DNA from: Chryseobacterium candidae | GTDB lineage: Bacteria > Bacteroidota > Bacteroidia > Flavobacteriales > Weeksellaceae | Reading direction: 5' to 3' | DNA: 64,000 nucleotides | NCBI RefSeq assembly: GCF_004916905.1 | Contig: NZ_SDLV01000019.1 | Span: 115,819-179,818 of the forward strand | In this document: piece by piece, positions 25,657-34,240 of the stretch | Layout of the letters: the number at the start of each line of letters is the position of its first letter | Numbering within the stretch: the stretch's first letter is position 1 | Made by a program: the position numbers and the translations under genes | Notes under the pieces: generated by a model | Database searches by the model: none | Seen by the model: the letters and a program-made list of their open reading frames with translations, nothing else | Told to the model about the DNA's origin: nothing

Positions 25657-26820
25657 ATGAATTTAACTACTAAACTGCTATTAGGATTTGGTTTGAGTGC
25701 TGGTTTTTTAGGCTATTCGCAAGATTTAGGTAAAGTAAACCCAGTTCTTACCGGAGCTCCTTTCTTAAGAATTGCACCTGATGCAAGATCGGGAGGTATG
25801 GGAGATCAAGGGGTGGTAACCTCTCCGGATGCATTTTCACAATTCTGGAATGCGGCTAAATACCCTTTCAGCAGGACAAGTTCTTCCGTAGGTCTTAACT
25901 ATACGCCTTACATGGGAAAACTTACCAATGATGTATTCTTATTATATGCTTCGTTCCATAAGTTTTTGGGGCAGGAAGAAAGATCTACAATTTCTGCGAG
26001 TATCTATTATTTTAATATGGGACAGGTAGACCTGACTCAATTGGTAGGTACGGAAATCGCTTCCATGGGTACATCAAAACCAAACGAATTCTCCATTGAC
26101 GTTGCCTATGCTTTGAAACTCTCTGATTCATTCTCAGGTGCCGTTACCGGTAGATTTATCCGTTCAGACTTAGCCGGAGGTTTCAATACAGATACCACTC
26201 TTAAAGCGGCCAACAGTTTCGCAGTAGACGTTTCAGCATACTATACCTCACCAAGATTCTCCAGTATTGGTGGATATGATGGTAAAGTGAATGCAGGTTT
26301 AGCGGTTCAGAACTTAGGTCCAAAACTGGATTATACAGGAAATGAAGAATCAAGATCTTATCTTCCTACTATGGCAAGATTAGGGGTTGGATATGACATG
26401 TACCTTGATGATATGAACAGAGTTGGAATTTCTGTGGAAGGTTCAAAGCTTTTGGTTCCAGGATCTGAGTATGCAGGAATAGACCCGAATACAAGACAGC
26501 CCATCTACCAGATCCCGAATGTAGGACCAATGGCTGGTATCGGAAAATCTTTCAAAAACAAAAACAGTATTATGTACAGTGGTGCTTTAGAATATTCCTA
26601 TGACAATGCATTTTCTGTAAGAGGAGGTTACTTCCATGAAAGTGAAGAGCAGGGAGCAAGACAGTTTGCTACTGCGGGGGTCGGGTTAAGATACCGTTCT
26701 TTCGGACTTGATCTTTCTTACCTGATCAATATGTCTAAAATCAACAGTGCTTTGGATAACACTCTGCGTTTCGGTCTTACCTGGAACATTGGAGAAGAAA
26801 CATCCAACAACGATCGTTAA
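25657..26820 (+). CDS. porV: Type IX secretion outer membrane shuttle protein PorV (LptO)
   Basis: The 387-residue protein has a signal peptide (cut near GYSQDLG) and the FadL-like 14-strand barrel signature of PorV. It starts with PFLRIAPDARSGGMGDQGVV, then DAFSQFWNAAKYPFS, and ends with RFGLTWNIGEET. PorV carries CTD-bearing cargo from the translocon to the PorU sortase at the outer membrane. It lies 60 bases after porU in the same operon and is followed by a strong terminator. Confidence 0.94.
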   Translation: MNLTTKLLLGFGLSAGFLGYSQDLGKVNPVLTGAPFLRIAPDARSGGMGDQGVVTSPDAFSQFWNAAKYPFSRTSSSVGLNYTPYMGKLTNDVFLLYASFHKFLGQEERSTISASIYYFNMGQVDLTQLVGTEIASMGTSKPNEFSIDVAYALKLSDSFSGAVTGRFIRSDLAGGFNTDTTLKAANSFAVDVSAYYTSPRFSSIGGYDGKVNAGLAVQNLGPKLDYTGNEESRSYLPTMARLGVGYDMYLDDMNRVGISVEGSKLLVPGSEYAGIDPNTRQPIYQIPNVGPMAGIGKSFKNKNSIMYSGALEYSYDNAFSVRGGYFHESEEQGARQFATAGVGLRYRSFGLDLSYLINMSKINSALDNTLRFGLTWNIGEETSNNDR

Positions 26821-26838
26821 TAAAAGAAAAAGCAATAT

Positions 26839-26876
26839 AAAAAAGCCTCAATACATTATTGTATGGAGGCTTTTTT
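26839..26876 (+). terminator. Terminator of porU-porV
   Basis: AAAAAAGCCTC (26839-26849) pairs with GAGGCTTTTTT (26866-26876), 19 bases after the porV stop. Confidence 0.85.
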
Positions 26877-26923
26877 ATGTCAATCGTCAATCCGCTCCGC
26901 TTGTCAATTTTTGAAAACTTGAA

Positions 26924-26970
26924 AAAATTCACTATTCACTTTGCAAAGCAAGAATTCACTATTGACCTTT
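26924..26970. repeat. Dispersed repeat overlapping the end of the beta-lactamase gene
   Basis: The forward strand reads AATTCACTATTCACTTTGCA, then AAGCAAGAATTCACTATTGA and CCTTT. It closely matches the reverse strand of 8875-8917. Its right end covers the final codons and the TAG stop (26959-26961) of the metallo-beta-lactamase gene. Confidence 0.6.
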
Positions 26971-27717
26971 GAATAATGCAATGGTATAATCAAGGAGTTT
27001 TCCATCACCGTAGTCTCCATGTCCCGGAACTGCAATTTTCACATCAGGATATTCTTTTTTTACTTTTTCAACAGTAGCGGACCAGGCAGAAACATTGGCA
27101 TCACCCAAATATCCTTTACCTGCCTCCAGCTCTTTTAATAAGCAGCCACCAAATAAAATATTCTCGCTCGGGAAATAACCTACTGCATTATCTTTTGTAT
27201 GCCCTTCGCCAAAAAATTTTGCGATAACATCTTTATTCCCGACTTGTAAAATAACAGCATCATTAAAACTGTTTTCAGGAATAACAAAATTATTTTCTTG
27301 GGCCAGCTCAATTGTTTTTGTATAAGAGTAAGAAGGAATACGATGTTTATGAAACGCCATCAATCCTCCTAAACTATCATCATGAAAATGGGTTGGAATA
27401 ATGGCCTTAATTTTTGCATTAAGTTTTTCATCAATCCACCGTATCAGCTCTTCTGAACTTTTATCATTGGTTGGGGTGTCCAAAACAATAGCTTCGTGAT
27501 GATCTTTCACAACCAATCCATTACAGGGTACATTTCCAAAATCATTGGTCTGTTTAAAGGAAGTATGAATAAAAGAATTTTCCGAAATCTGGGTAATAAT
27601 CAGGGTGTTGGATTTATAAACTTTCTTTGCCTTGAAGTTTTCCTTTTTCTGTGAACCGCAGCTCAGAATGAAAAAAGAAAAGAATATGATGAAGACATTT
27701 TTAATAGTATTTTTCAT
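26959..27717 (-). CDS. Subclass B1-type metallo-beta-lactamase, probable lipoprotein
   Basis: The 252-residue protein carries the full B1 zinc set: THFHDDSLGG (His110, His112, Asp114), GEGHTKDNAVGYFP (His173), GGCLLKELEAG (Cys192) and VPGHGDYGDGK (His233). The Cys at 192 together with the HxHxD motif marks subclass B1. GYLGDANVSAWSATV follows the pattern GxLGDA(D/N) of NDM- and CGB-like enzymes. The N-terminus ends in FFILSCGS, a lipobox, so the enzyme is probably membrane-anchored as NDM-1 is. Chryseobacteria commonly carry resident B1 enzymes. This sequence does not look like a close IND or CGB copy to me. Actual carbapenem hydrolysis is inferred. Confidence 0.85.
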   Translation of the reverse strand: MKNTIKNVFIIFFSFFILSCGSQKKENFKAKKVYKSNTLIITQISENSFIHTSFKQTNDFGNVPCNGLVVKDHHEAIVLDTPTNDKSSEELIRWIDEKLNAKIKAIIPTHFHDDSLGGLMAFHKHRIPSYSYTKTIELAQENNFVIPENSFNDAVILQVGNKDVIAKFFGEGHTKDNAVGYFPSENILFGGCLLKELEAGKGYLGDANVSAWSATVEKVKKEYPDVKIAVPGHGDYGDGKLLDYTIALFKGQ

Positions 27718-27936
27718 GAAACCTTTTTATTTAAACTTTGAGACAAGCTAAGGTAGGAATTCGTGGAATAAGATTTGTTACCTGTTCTGTTAAAAATGAC
27801 CAATTGTGAGTGGTAAATCATTCCTATGTCTCTTCTTTCAATTTATTTTAAATAGCCCAACAGCAGAATTAAAAAAATATAACATAGAAGTTGAGAAAAG
27901 TCTTTTTTTTATGGCGATTTTCTTAAATTCAATAGC

Positions 27937-27944
27937 TATTTTTG
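27937..27944 (+). promoter_or_regulatory. Promoter -7 element TATTTTTG for the FUSC gene
   Basis: An exact TAnnTTTG match ends 4 bases before the ATG at 27949, so the transcript is predicted to be leaderless or nearly so. Confidence 0.6.
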
Positions 27945-27948
27945 TAAT

Positions 27949-30219
27949 ATGAACTATTCGGCGGAACTAAAAAAATTTGTAACCAGTCAGTATGTATATT
28001 CTGCCATCAGAATTACATTAGCAACTGTTCTGCCTTGTTTAGTCCTCGCCCACTTCGGGATTTTGAAAGAATATTTCCTTTTCCCTCTCGGAACCAGCTT
28101 TGTGGCTCTTACAGACCAACCCGGCCCTTTTATCCGAAGAAGAAATGCTCTTACTTTCGCTATATGCTGTTTTGTCTTTGTAGCGCTCATTGCCAGCCTT
28201 GTAATGAATATCAAAGTACTGGTGATTCTGGAGGTCATTGTCTTTGGGATGTTTTTTTCCCTCATTGGCGTGTATGGTCAGAGATTAACTGCTGTAGGTT
28301 CATTATCGCTTGTGGTACTCGCCATCTTTATTGATGGGCATCTTACAGGAAGCAATATCTTTAAAAGTTTATTGATTTTTGCTTCCGGCTGTATATGGTT
28401 TTTACTTATATTCCTTGTTGTAACAACTATTCGTCCTTATAAACTGGCAAGCCAGATGATTGGTGAAAATTATCTCCAGCTGGCTGATTTTTTAAAGATC
28501 AAAGCCAATTATTATCAGAAAAATCCTGATTTTAATAAGCTGACAACTCAGGTTATTGCCAGGCAGATTCAAATAAAAAATCTGCAGGAAGATACGCGGG
28601 AAACAGTTTTCAAAACCAGAACCATCGTCAATGAATCTACGACCACCAGTCGTTTATTAATGCTGATGTTCCTGAACTCGATGGACCTTCATGAAAAACT
28701 GATGACTTCTGAAAGTGATTATCAAAAGCTGCAGCAGAGCTTTGAAGACAGTATGATCCTGGTTAATATCCATGATTATCTAAACCTTTTGGCTGAAGAG
28801 ATCACCAATATCGGAATTGCTCTTCAAAGTGGTACCAGAGCAAAGCCGATGTTTAATCTGGAACAGGAATTAAAAAGCTTAAATTATAATTATTTCGAAC
28901 TTAGAAATAAGCAGCTTTCGCCGGACAATCTGGAAAATTTCATGATCCTGCGCCAGATCCTGATGCGTATCTATGAGATCACAAAGGAGATCAACGAGAT
29001 CTATAAAGTATTTTCACAGGATATCAAACTGGCGAAAAGTTTATCTACAGGGTTAGACCTTAAGAAATTTATGCCTAATGAGCCTAAATTGAATGCCAAG
29101 GTTCTGAGAAATAATATATCATTATCATCTTCCCATTTCCGCCATGCCATAAGAATTACAACAGCTTTATTGCTGGGATATGTTTTTTCTATGTTCGATT
29201 TTCTTGGACTGGGGCACACGTATTGGATATTAATTACCATTACAGCAATTTTAAAACCAGCTTATTCCATTACTAAACAGAGAAACCTTCTCCGTCTCTA
29301 TGGAACGATTGCCGGGGCAAGTATTGCGTATGCGATTCTGCATTTTATACATATTAACGGGGTTTTATTTGCGATTCTCCTTATCAGTATGATTATGTGC
29401 TTCAGCTTTTTGAAAGGGCGGTATTTCTGGGCAGTTTTATTCATGACAATTTATATTTTTCTGAGTTTTAATTTTTTAAACCCCGGGAAAGTCAATATTA
29501 TTTTTAAAGACAGAATCCTGGATACTGCCATTGCCGGAATCATAGCTTTTGTGGTGTCTTATATTGTACTTCCGGTGTGGGAACATACACAAAACCTGGA
29601 TCTGATGAAAAAGTCTGCCTCTGACAACCTTATCTATTTCCAGAGTGTAATTTCTAAATTCTTAGAAGGAAATTTCGATCTTGAAGATTATAAGGTAAAA
29701 CGAAAAAATGCCATTATTTCTTTGGCTAATCTTTCCGATAATTTCCAGAGAATGATTTCCGATCCTAAAAACCAGCAGAAAAAACTGGAAGTAGTACACC
29801 AATTTGTGGCTACATCACATCTGATTACGGCCTATACCGCTTCCCTGTCTCAATACTCCAAAAGTAATGAGCAATATCCTGAAATAGATGCTGAAAGCTG
29901 GAGCAGAAAGATTGAGGCCGAAATGCAGCAAACCTCTACCCTTCTCAACGGAAACGATGTTAACGAAACACTGAAACGGGAAAGCCGTCTTGAGCCGGAA
30001 GATTCTTCCATTGAAGATATGCTTCTGAAAAGAAAAACCGAGATTGAGGAAAATGAAATCGTAGACAGAAGAGACCCTGATAAAATATCACATTTAACAG
30101 AGCTTAAAAATATCCATGATATCCTTGAGCTGATCTATGATGTAGCAAAAGAACAGAGAAAAGTGATCGAAAAATATAAAAACGAAACAGAATCTACCGC
30201 TACTCCTCCACAATCGTAA
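27949..30219 (+). CDS. FUSC-family (YccS/YhfK-like) inner membrane protein
   Basis: The 756-residue protein has two blocks of about six transmembrane helices (residues about 15-160 and 395-535). Each is followed by a long cytosolic helical region, the duplicated layout of the FUSC/YccS family. HAIRITTALLLGYVFSMFDF and GHTYWILITITAILKPAYS are the family's conserved second-block signature. Relatives export aromatic acids or fusaric acid, but YccS-like members are mostly uncharacterised. Its last 20 bases overlap the convergent phosphopantetheinyl transferase gene. Confidence 0.88.
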   Translation: MNYSAELKKFVTSQYVYSAIRITLATVLPCLVLAHFGILKEYFLFPLGTSFVALTDQPGPFIRRRNALTFAICCFVFVALIASLVMNIKVLVILEVIVFGMFFSLIGVYGQRLTAVGSLSLVVLAIFIDGHLTGSNIFKSLLIFASGCIWFLLIFLVVTTIRPYKLASQMIGENYLQLADFLKIKANYYQKNPDFNKLTTQVIARQIQIKNLQEDTRETVFKTRTIVNESTTTSRLLMLMFLNSMDLHEKLMTSESDYQKLQQSFEDSMILVNIHDYLNLLAEEITNIGIALQSGTRAKPMFNLEQELKSLNYNYFELRNKQLSPDNLENFMILRQILMRIYEITKEINEIYKVFSQDIKLAKSLSTGLDLKKFMPNEPKLNAKVLRNNISLSSSHFRHAIRITTALLLGYVFSMFDFLGLGHTYWILITITAILKPAYSITKQRNLLRLYGTIAGASIAYAILHFIHINGVLFAILLISMIMCFSFLKGRYFWAVLFMTIYIFLSFNFLNPGKVNIIFKDRILDTAIAGIIAFVVSYIVLPVWEHTQNLDLMKKSASDNLIYFQSVISKFLEGNFDLEDYKVKRKNAIISLANLSDNFQRMISDPKNQQKKLEVVHQFVATSHLITAYTASLSQYSKSNEQYPEIDAESWSRKIEAEMQQTSTLLNGNDVNETLKRESRLEPEDSSIEDMLLKRKTEIEENEIVDRRDPDKISHLTELKNIHDILELIYDVAKEQRKVIEKYKNETESTATPPQS

Positions 30220-30814
30220 AACAGTAATCGTCAAAAAATTCTACTCTGGCTTTGAACTCATCTGAAAACTGATCATCATATACACGGCAGCTTATTTTAT
30301 GAAGATGCTTCAGCCCGAATGGCTTTACTTCATAGTTTTTCTTTAAAGACCAGTATTTTGAGTGGTGGATTTTGTACATACTTTCCTTCACACTCCATAT
30401 AATAGTGTAAAAAGTATCTGCCTTATCTTCAGGAATAAATCCACGCTCATTTTCATAGGTAAATTTATCAATCACCCTTAAAATCTTAGGGTTGAATTTT
30501 TCAATATCAATTCCTATTTTATTTTTCGAAATAGCAATCGCAGCAAAGGGAAAAGAATGCGTAATAGAAATTTCCGCATCGTAGGGAGAAAGAAAGGGTT
30601 CCCTTTCTTTATATAAAATTTTAGAATCCGGTTTTAATTCTTTCAGGAGCTTGCGAACCATCAGGACTTCCAGTAGTTTTTTAGGATGATAATCTTTTAC
30701 CTTTTCGGCATTTTCCGGCTCCAGAAGTTCATTGATATCAAGTTCTTCACTTTCATCGTACTTCCAAACCAAAATTGTGGCATTGTCATCTGAAAAATCT
30801 CTGTAGAGGGGCAT
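30200..30814 (-). CDS. 4'-phosphopantetheinyl transferase superfamily protein
   Basis: The 204-residue protein shows the PPTase motifs: EISITHSFPFAAIAIS (substrate and CoA site), KIGIDIEKFNPKI (the Mg2+-binding D-x-E, in GIDIE) and TIIWSVKESMYKIHH (the WxxKES(A/M)YK motif). It transfers the phosphopantetheine arm of CoA to a carrier protein. Size suggests the Sfp/EntD-like half-dimer form. No acyl-carrier or synthase gene is nearby, so the target (fatty acid ACP or a flexirubin-type pathway) is unknown. A TATTTTTG promoter element lies 16 bases upstream. Confidence 0.88.
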   Translation of the reverse strand: MPLYRDFSDDNATILVWKYDESEELDINELLEPENAEKVKDYHPKKLLEVLMVRKLLKELKPDSKILYKEREPFLSPYDAEISITHSFPFAAIAISKNKIGIDIEKFNPKILRVIDKFTYENERGFIPEDKADTFYTIIWSVKESMYKIHHSKYWSLKKNYEVKPFGLKHLHKISCRVYDDQFSDEFKARVEFFDDYCFTIVEE

Positions 30815-30830
30815 TCTTTTTTATATGAGA

Positions 30831-30838
30831 CAAAAATA
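30831..30838 (-). promoter_or_regulatory. Promoter -7 element TATTTTTG for the phosphopantetheinyl transferase gene
   Basis: An exact TAnnTTTG match on the reverse strand lies 16 bases before the start codon. Confidence 0.55.
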
Positions 30839-30845
30839 CTAAAAA

Positions 30846-31087
30846 AAGCTTGAAGCTGTGAGCTGGAGGATGGAAGTTACTATTCGTTGTAAAAATAATT
30901 TTCAGATCAGATAAAAGAAATTGTTGGTAAAAAAGGCTAAGGAAAGGAAGCTGGGAGTGGGAAGATGGAAGTTACTATTCGCGCTAAAAATAATTGTCAG
31001 ACTTTATAAAAGTAATTCGTTGATGAAAAAACAAACTCTTTGTTTCCCTAATCTTTACAAACCTCCAGCTTCATGCTTCCAGCTTAC
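30846..31087. repeat. Compound GGAAGCTGGAAG repeat: two direct copies plus an inverted end
   Basis: GATGGAAGTTACTATTCG occurs at 30868-30885 and again at 30963-30980. Both are followed by near-identical TAAAAATAATT-TCAGA sequence, and both are preceded by GAAGCTG-GAG/GGAG units. The far end (about 31060-31087) reads CCTCCAGCTTCATGCTTCCA, the inverted form. The block is thus a duplicated repeat bounded by inverted arms between two reverse-strand genes. It has no coding capacity. Confidence 0.7.
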
Positions 31088-31606
31088 TTATTTAGCCTGA
31101 TGGTTCACATCATTTCTGTGCTCTACTATTTCCAGATTAGCATCTACAAAATAAGCACTTCCGAAACCGTTTACATAAGATCCTTTTACAGGCTGCAATG
31201 CAATTAAAATGAAATCTCCCATTTCGGAAATTACCTCTACCACTTTACCGTGAGTTTTTCTAAGTTTCGCAACTACAGTATTCCCTATTTCAGAATCTTT
31301 TTCAATCTGAGAAGTGGCTGCTTCAATGGTCAGGCGTTCGCGGGCATAAATTTGTTTAGTCGCCGATTCATCTTTAATAAACATAATAGATGTTTTTCTT
31401 CCGTCTGCAAGATTTTTAGTATGTTTTGCCATGAAAGATACCAGAATATAGAATGTATGATCTAGCTGTACAAAAGGTGCATAGCTTGAATTAGGATTTC
31501 CTCCGGCATCAACAGTAGCAAGAATTACACTTTTTGAAGCATTAATCAGTTCCTGTACTTTGGGAGCAACAGGTTTGATTTTCTTTTCTGTATGGGTCTG
31601 ATTCAT
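31088..31606 (-). CDS. HugZ-like heme-binding/heme-degrading protein (split-barrel flavin-fold family)
   Basis: The 172-residue protein matches the HugZ/pyridoxamine-phosphate-oxidase-like split barrel. SVILATVDAGGNPNSSYAPF opens the fold, MAKHTKNLADGRKTSIMFIK and YARERLTIEAATSQIE are characteristic, and GSYVNGFGSAYFVDA near the C-terminus is the HugZ GxFGxAY signature. HugZ proteins break down heme to release iron. An imperfect palindrome upstream (31635-31657) could be an iron-regulator site, in keeping with that role. Confidence 0.8.
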   Translation of the reverse strand: MNQTHTEKKIKPVAPKVQELINASKSVILATVDAGGNPNSSYAPFVQLDHTFYILVSFMAKHTKNLADGRKTSIMFIKDESATKQIYARERLTIEAATSQIEKDSEIGNTVVAKLRKTHGKVVEVISEMGDFILIALQPVKGSYVNGFGSAYFVDANLEIVEHRNDVNHQAK

Positions 31607-31634
31607 AATATATTTGTTTATCAGCTAAAATTAA

Positions 31635-31657
31635 TTATTTATATTAAGACTAAATAA
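31635..31657. promoter_or_regulatory. Candidate iron-regulator (Fur-like) box
   Basis: TTATTTA and TAAATAA form a 7+7 palindrome with a 9-base centre, 29 bases before the hugZ-like start. Size and AT-rich symmetry resemble Fur or DtxR sites. No binding data, and the region is AT-rich, so chance is possible. Confidence 0.3.
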
Positions 31658-31725
31658 TATTAAATCATGTTTAATCTCATAAAATTGAACCTGGTTTGTC
31701 GTTTTTATATCTTAATTATTAATCG

Positions 31726-31733
31726 TAATTTTG
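31726..31733 (+). promoter_or_regulatory. Promoter -7 element TAATTTTG for ahcY
   Basis: An exact TAnnTTTG match lies 39 bases upstream of the ahcY start. Confidence 0.5.
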
Positions 31734-31772
31734 CCTTTCGTTATCAATTGAATTTAAAACTATTCATTACAT

Positions 31773-33086
31773 ATGAGTACTACAACACAATACATTCCTT
31801 ATAAAGTTAAGGATATCTCCCTTGCAGAATGGGGTAGAAAAGAAATTACCCTTGCAGAAGCAGAAATGCCAGGTCTGATGGCTATCCGTGAAGAATACGG
31901 ACCATCTCAGCCGCTGAAAGGAGCAAGAATCGCCGGATGTCTTCACATGACGATCCAAACGGCTGTGCTTATCGAGACTCTTGTAGCTTTAGGAGCTGAA
32001 GTTACATGGTCATCTTGTAATATTTTCTCTACACAGGATCATGCTGCTGCTGCTATTGCTGCTGCAGGAATTCCGGTGTATGCGTGGAAAGGATTAAATG
32101 AAGAGGAATTTGACTGGTGTATTGAGCAGACTTTATTCTTCGGTGAAGACAGAAAGCCATTAAACATGATCTTGGATGATGGTGGAGATTTAACAAACAT
32201 GGTTTTTGATAAATATCCTGAATTCACAAAAGATATTAAAGGTCTTTCTGAAGAAACCACTACAGGAGTCCACAGACTATATGAAAGAATGAAGAACGGA
32301 ACTTTGGTAATGCCTGCTATCAACGTAAATGATTCAGTTACTAAATCTAAATTCGACAACAAATACGGATGTAAAGAATCTGCTGTAGATGCAGTAAGAA
32401 GAGCTACAGACGTAATGCTTGCTGGAAAAAGAGTGGTAGTTTGCGGATACGGAGACGTAGGTAAAGGTACTGCTGCTTCATTCAGAGGAGCTGGTTCTAT
32501 TGTTACTGTTACGGAAATCGACCCGATCTGTGCACTTCAGGCTGCTATGGACGGTTACGAAGTAAAAAGATTAGACACTGTAGTAGACAATGCTGATATC
32601 ATCATCACTACAACAGGTAACTTCAATATCGTAAGAGGAGAGCACTTCCTTAAAATGAAAGATAAAGCGATCGTTTGTAATATCGGTCACTTCGATAATG
32701 AAATCGATATGGCATGGTTAAACAAAAACTATGGTCATACTAAATCAGAAGTGAAGCCTCAGGTTGATATCTATACTATCGAAGGAAAAGAAGTGATCAT
32801 CCTTGCAGAAGGTAGATTGGTAAACTTAGGATGTGCTACAGGTCACCCAAGTTTCGTAATGTCTAACTCTTTTTCTAACCAGACATTGGCTCAGATCGAA
32901 TTATGGAACAACTCTGCTGCTTACAAAAACGAGGTATATATGCTTCCTAAGCACCTTGACGAAAAAGTAGCTGCTTTACACCTTAAGAAATTAAGCGTAG
33001 AGCTTGAAACTCTTTCTCCTGAGCAGGCTGAGTACATCGGAGTAGACGTAAAAGGGCCATTCAAGCCTGAATACTACAGATACTAA
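31773..33086 (+). CDS. ahcY: Adenosylhomocysteinase
   Basis: The 437-residue protein is a clear S-adenosylhomocysteine hydrolase. It has substrate-site motifs [32 protein letters not shown] and [11 protein letters not shown], and NAD-binding [34 protein letters not shown] and the C-terminal KHLDEKVA with [11 protein letters not shown] complete it. It splits SAH to adenosine and homocysteine to keep methylation going, as an NAD-dependent tetramer. Many Ala and Thr codons follow the patterns of highly expressed genes. Confidence 0.98.
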   Translation: MSTTTQYIPYKVKDISLAEWGRKEITLAEAEMPGLMAIREEYGPSQPLKGARIAGCLHMTIQTAVLIETLVALGAEVTWSSCNIFSTQDHAAAAIAAAGIPVYAWKGLNEEEFDWCIEQTLFFGEDRKPLNMILDDGGDLTNMVFDKYPEFTKDIKGLSEETTTGVHRLYERMKNGTLVMPAINVNDSVTKSKFDNKYGCKESAVDAVRRATDVMLAGKRVVVCGYGDVGKGTAASFRGAGSIVTVTEIDPICALQAAMDGYEVKRLDTVVDNADIIITTTGNFNIVRGEHFLKMKDKAIVCNIGHFDNEIDMAWLNKNYGHTKSEVKPQVDIYTIEGKEVIILAEGRLVNLGCATGHPSFVMSNSFSNQTLAQIELWNNSAAYKNEVYMLPKHLDEKVAALHLKKLSVELETLSPEQAEYIGVDVKGPFKPEYYRY

Positions 33087-33108
33087 GATCTTAATAAAAC
33101 ATGATATG

Positions 33109-33140
33109 ATCCCACTATTGGTAAGATAGTGGGATTTTTT
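33109..33140 (+). terminator. Terminator of ahcY
   Basis: ATCCCACTAT (33109-33118) pairs with ATAGTGGGAT (33126-33135) around a 7-base loop and is followed by a T-run to 33141. Confidence 0.9.
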
Positions 33141-33163
33141 TATGCAGCATATGAAGCATTTCT

Positions 33164-33171
33164 TATTTTTG
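33164..33171 (+). promoter_or_regulatory. Promoter -7 element TATTTTTG
   Basis: An exact TAnnTTTG match lies 16 bases before the lipoprotein start at 33188. Confidence 0.55.
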
Positions 33172-33187
33172 CCGCTTAAAAAATAGC

Positions 33188-33982
33188 ATGAAAAAAATAT
33201 TATTTCTAGGATTAATGGGATGTGTTGCATTCTTTAACAGCTGCAACAGCAGTAATGACGATGCGGTAAATGAACCTACTGAGAAAAAATTATTATTAAG
33301 TAAAATCACTATAGTTTACTATGACAACCCATCTCAGCCACAGACCAGTATAGAAAACCTGGAATACAATAGCCAGGGAGAACTCATAAAAACGATATCC
33401 GCATCAGGAAGTTCTACAGTTGAATACAATAACGGAAAACCCGTCAAGATCAATTACTACACTAACAATCAGACGCTGGAATATTATTCAGTTTTTAATT
33501 ATAATGGAGATCAGCTGGCAAACGTTAAAGCAATTTATCCCAATCCAGCCAATAACAGAACCGTTACCTACACCTATAATGCAAACGGACAGGTTGCTTC
33601 TTCTTCCCTTTGTCAGTCACCGGATTGCTCCAATCCAATGATTGATACTTATACCTATGATGGAACCAATATTTCATCAGAAACTTCAGAAACCGGAGGT
33701 TCCTTCGGTACTAGAATCGACTTCTCTTATGATGATAAACTAAACCCATATACGAATCTCAACAAATATCTTAGAATTACGATGAGAGGAGCTTATGTTA
33801 TAAGCAAAAATAATTATTTGATAGAAAAAATAAGTTACAAAAGTAATGGCGTTTGGATACAAAATCAAACCAGAACTTCCACCATACAATACAACAGCGC
33901 AGGCCTACCTATTCAGGTCATTTCAAAAGAAGCCAACGGAAACCTTTCAGCTCAATATAATTACGAATATATCACTCAATAA
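33188..33982 (+). CDS. Hypothetical lipoprotein with YD-repeat-like sequence
   Basis: The 264-residue protein has a lipoprotein signal (VAFFNSCNSS). The body shows repeated short units of the form Y-x-x-x-G-x-(L/V/P) (EYNSQGELIKT, EYNNGKPVKI, TYNANGQVASS, QYNSAGLPIQV) typical of YD/RHS-like beta-repeats in Bacteroidota lipoproteins. A conserved function is not known to me. It is probably exposed in the periplasm or at the surface and stands as a single gene with its own promoter. Confidence 0.75.
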   Translation: MKKILFLGLMGCVAFFNSCNSSNDDAVNEPTEKKLLLSKITIVYYDNPSQPQTSIENLEYNSQGELIKTISASGSSTVEYNNGKPVKINYYTNNQTLEYYSVFNYNGDQLANVKAIYPNPANNRTVTYTYNANGQVASSSLCQSPDCSNPMIDTYTYDGTNISSETSETGGSFGTRIDFSYDDKLNPYTNLNKYLRITMRGAYVISKNNYLIEKISYKSNGVWIQNQTRTSTIQYNSAGLPIQVISKEANGNLSAQYNYEYITQ

Positions 33983-34071
33983 TACAAAGCTCTCCAGAAA
34001 TTGGGGAGTTTTTTATGAGCTGATCCCGCTATCCGCTCATACTCCTCACGCAAGCACTGTCATTCAATAGG

Positions 34072-34131
34072 AACGGGCTTTAGCCCGTTTACAGTAAATA
34101 AAAATAAGATCCATTGGCTTTAGCCCAAACA
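34072..34131. repeat. GGGCTTTAGCCC palindromic repeat pair
   Basis: AACGGGCTTTAGCCCGTT (34072-34089) is an 8+8 palindrome. A second unit, TTGGCTTTAGCCCAA, lies at about 34116-34130. The same core occurs at 39289-39302. These are non-coding and may belong to a genome-wide REP-like family. Confidence 0.6.
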
Positions 34132-34240
34132 TAAATATACGTCATACAGTTATTCCGGGTTTTTCCCTATATTTTCTCTCTATTAGAGCTGTATTTATAA
34201 AAAATGAATATCTTAGCCCTCTTAAATAAAACATTAAACT

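Noticed and set aside
30846..31087. CRISPR array
   Set aside because: There are only two similar units with different spacing, repeats are longer than CRISPR repeats, and no cas gene is present anywhere in the window.
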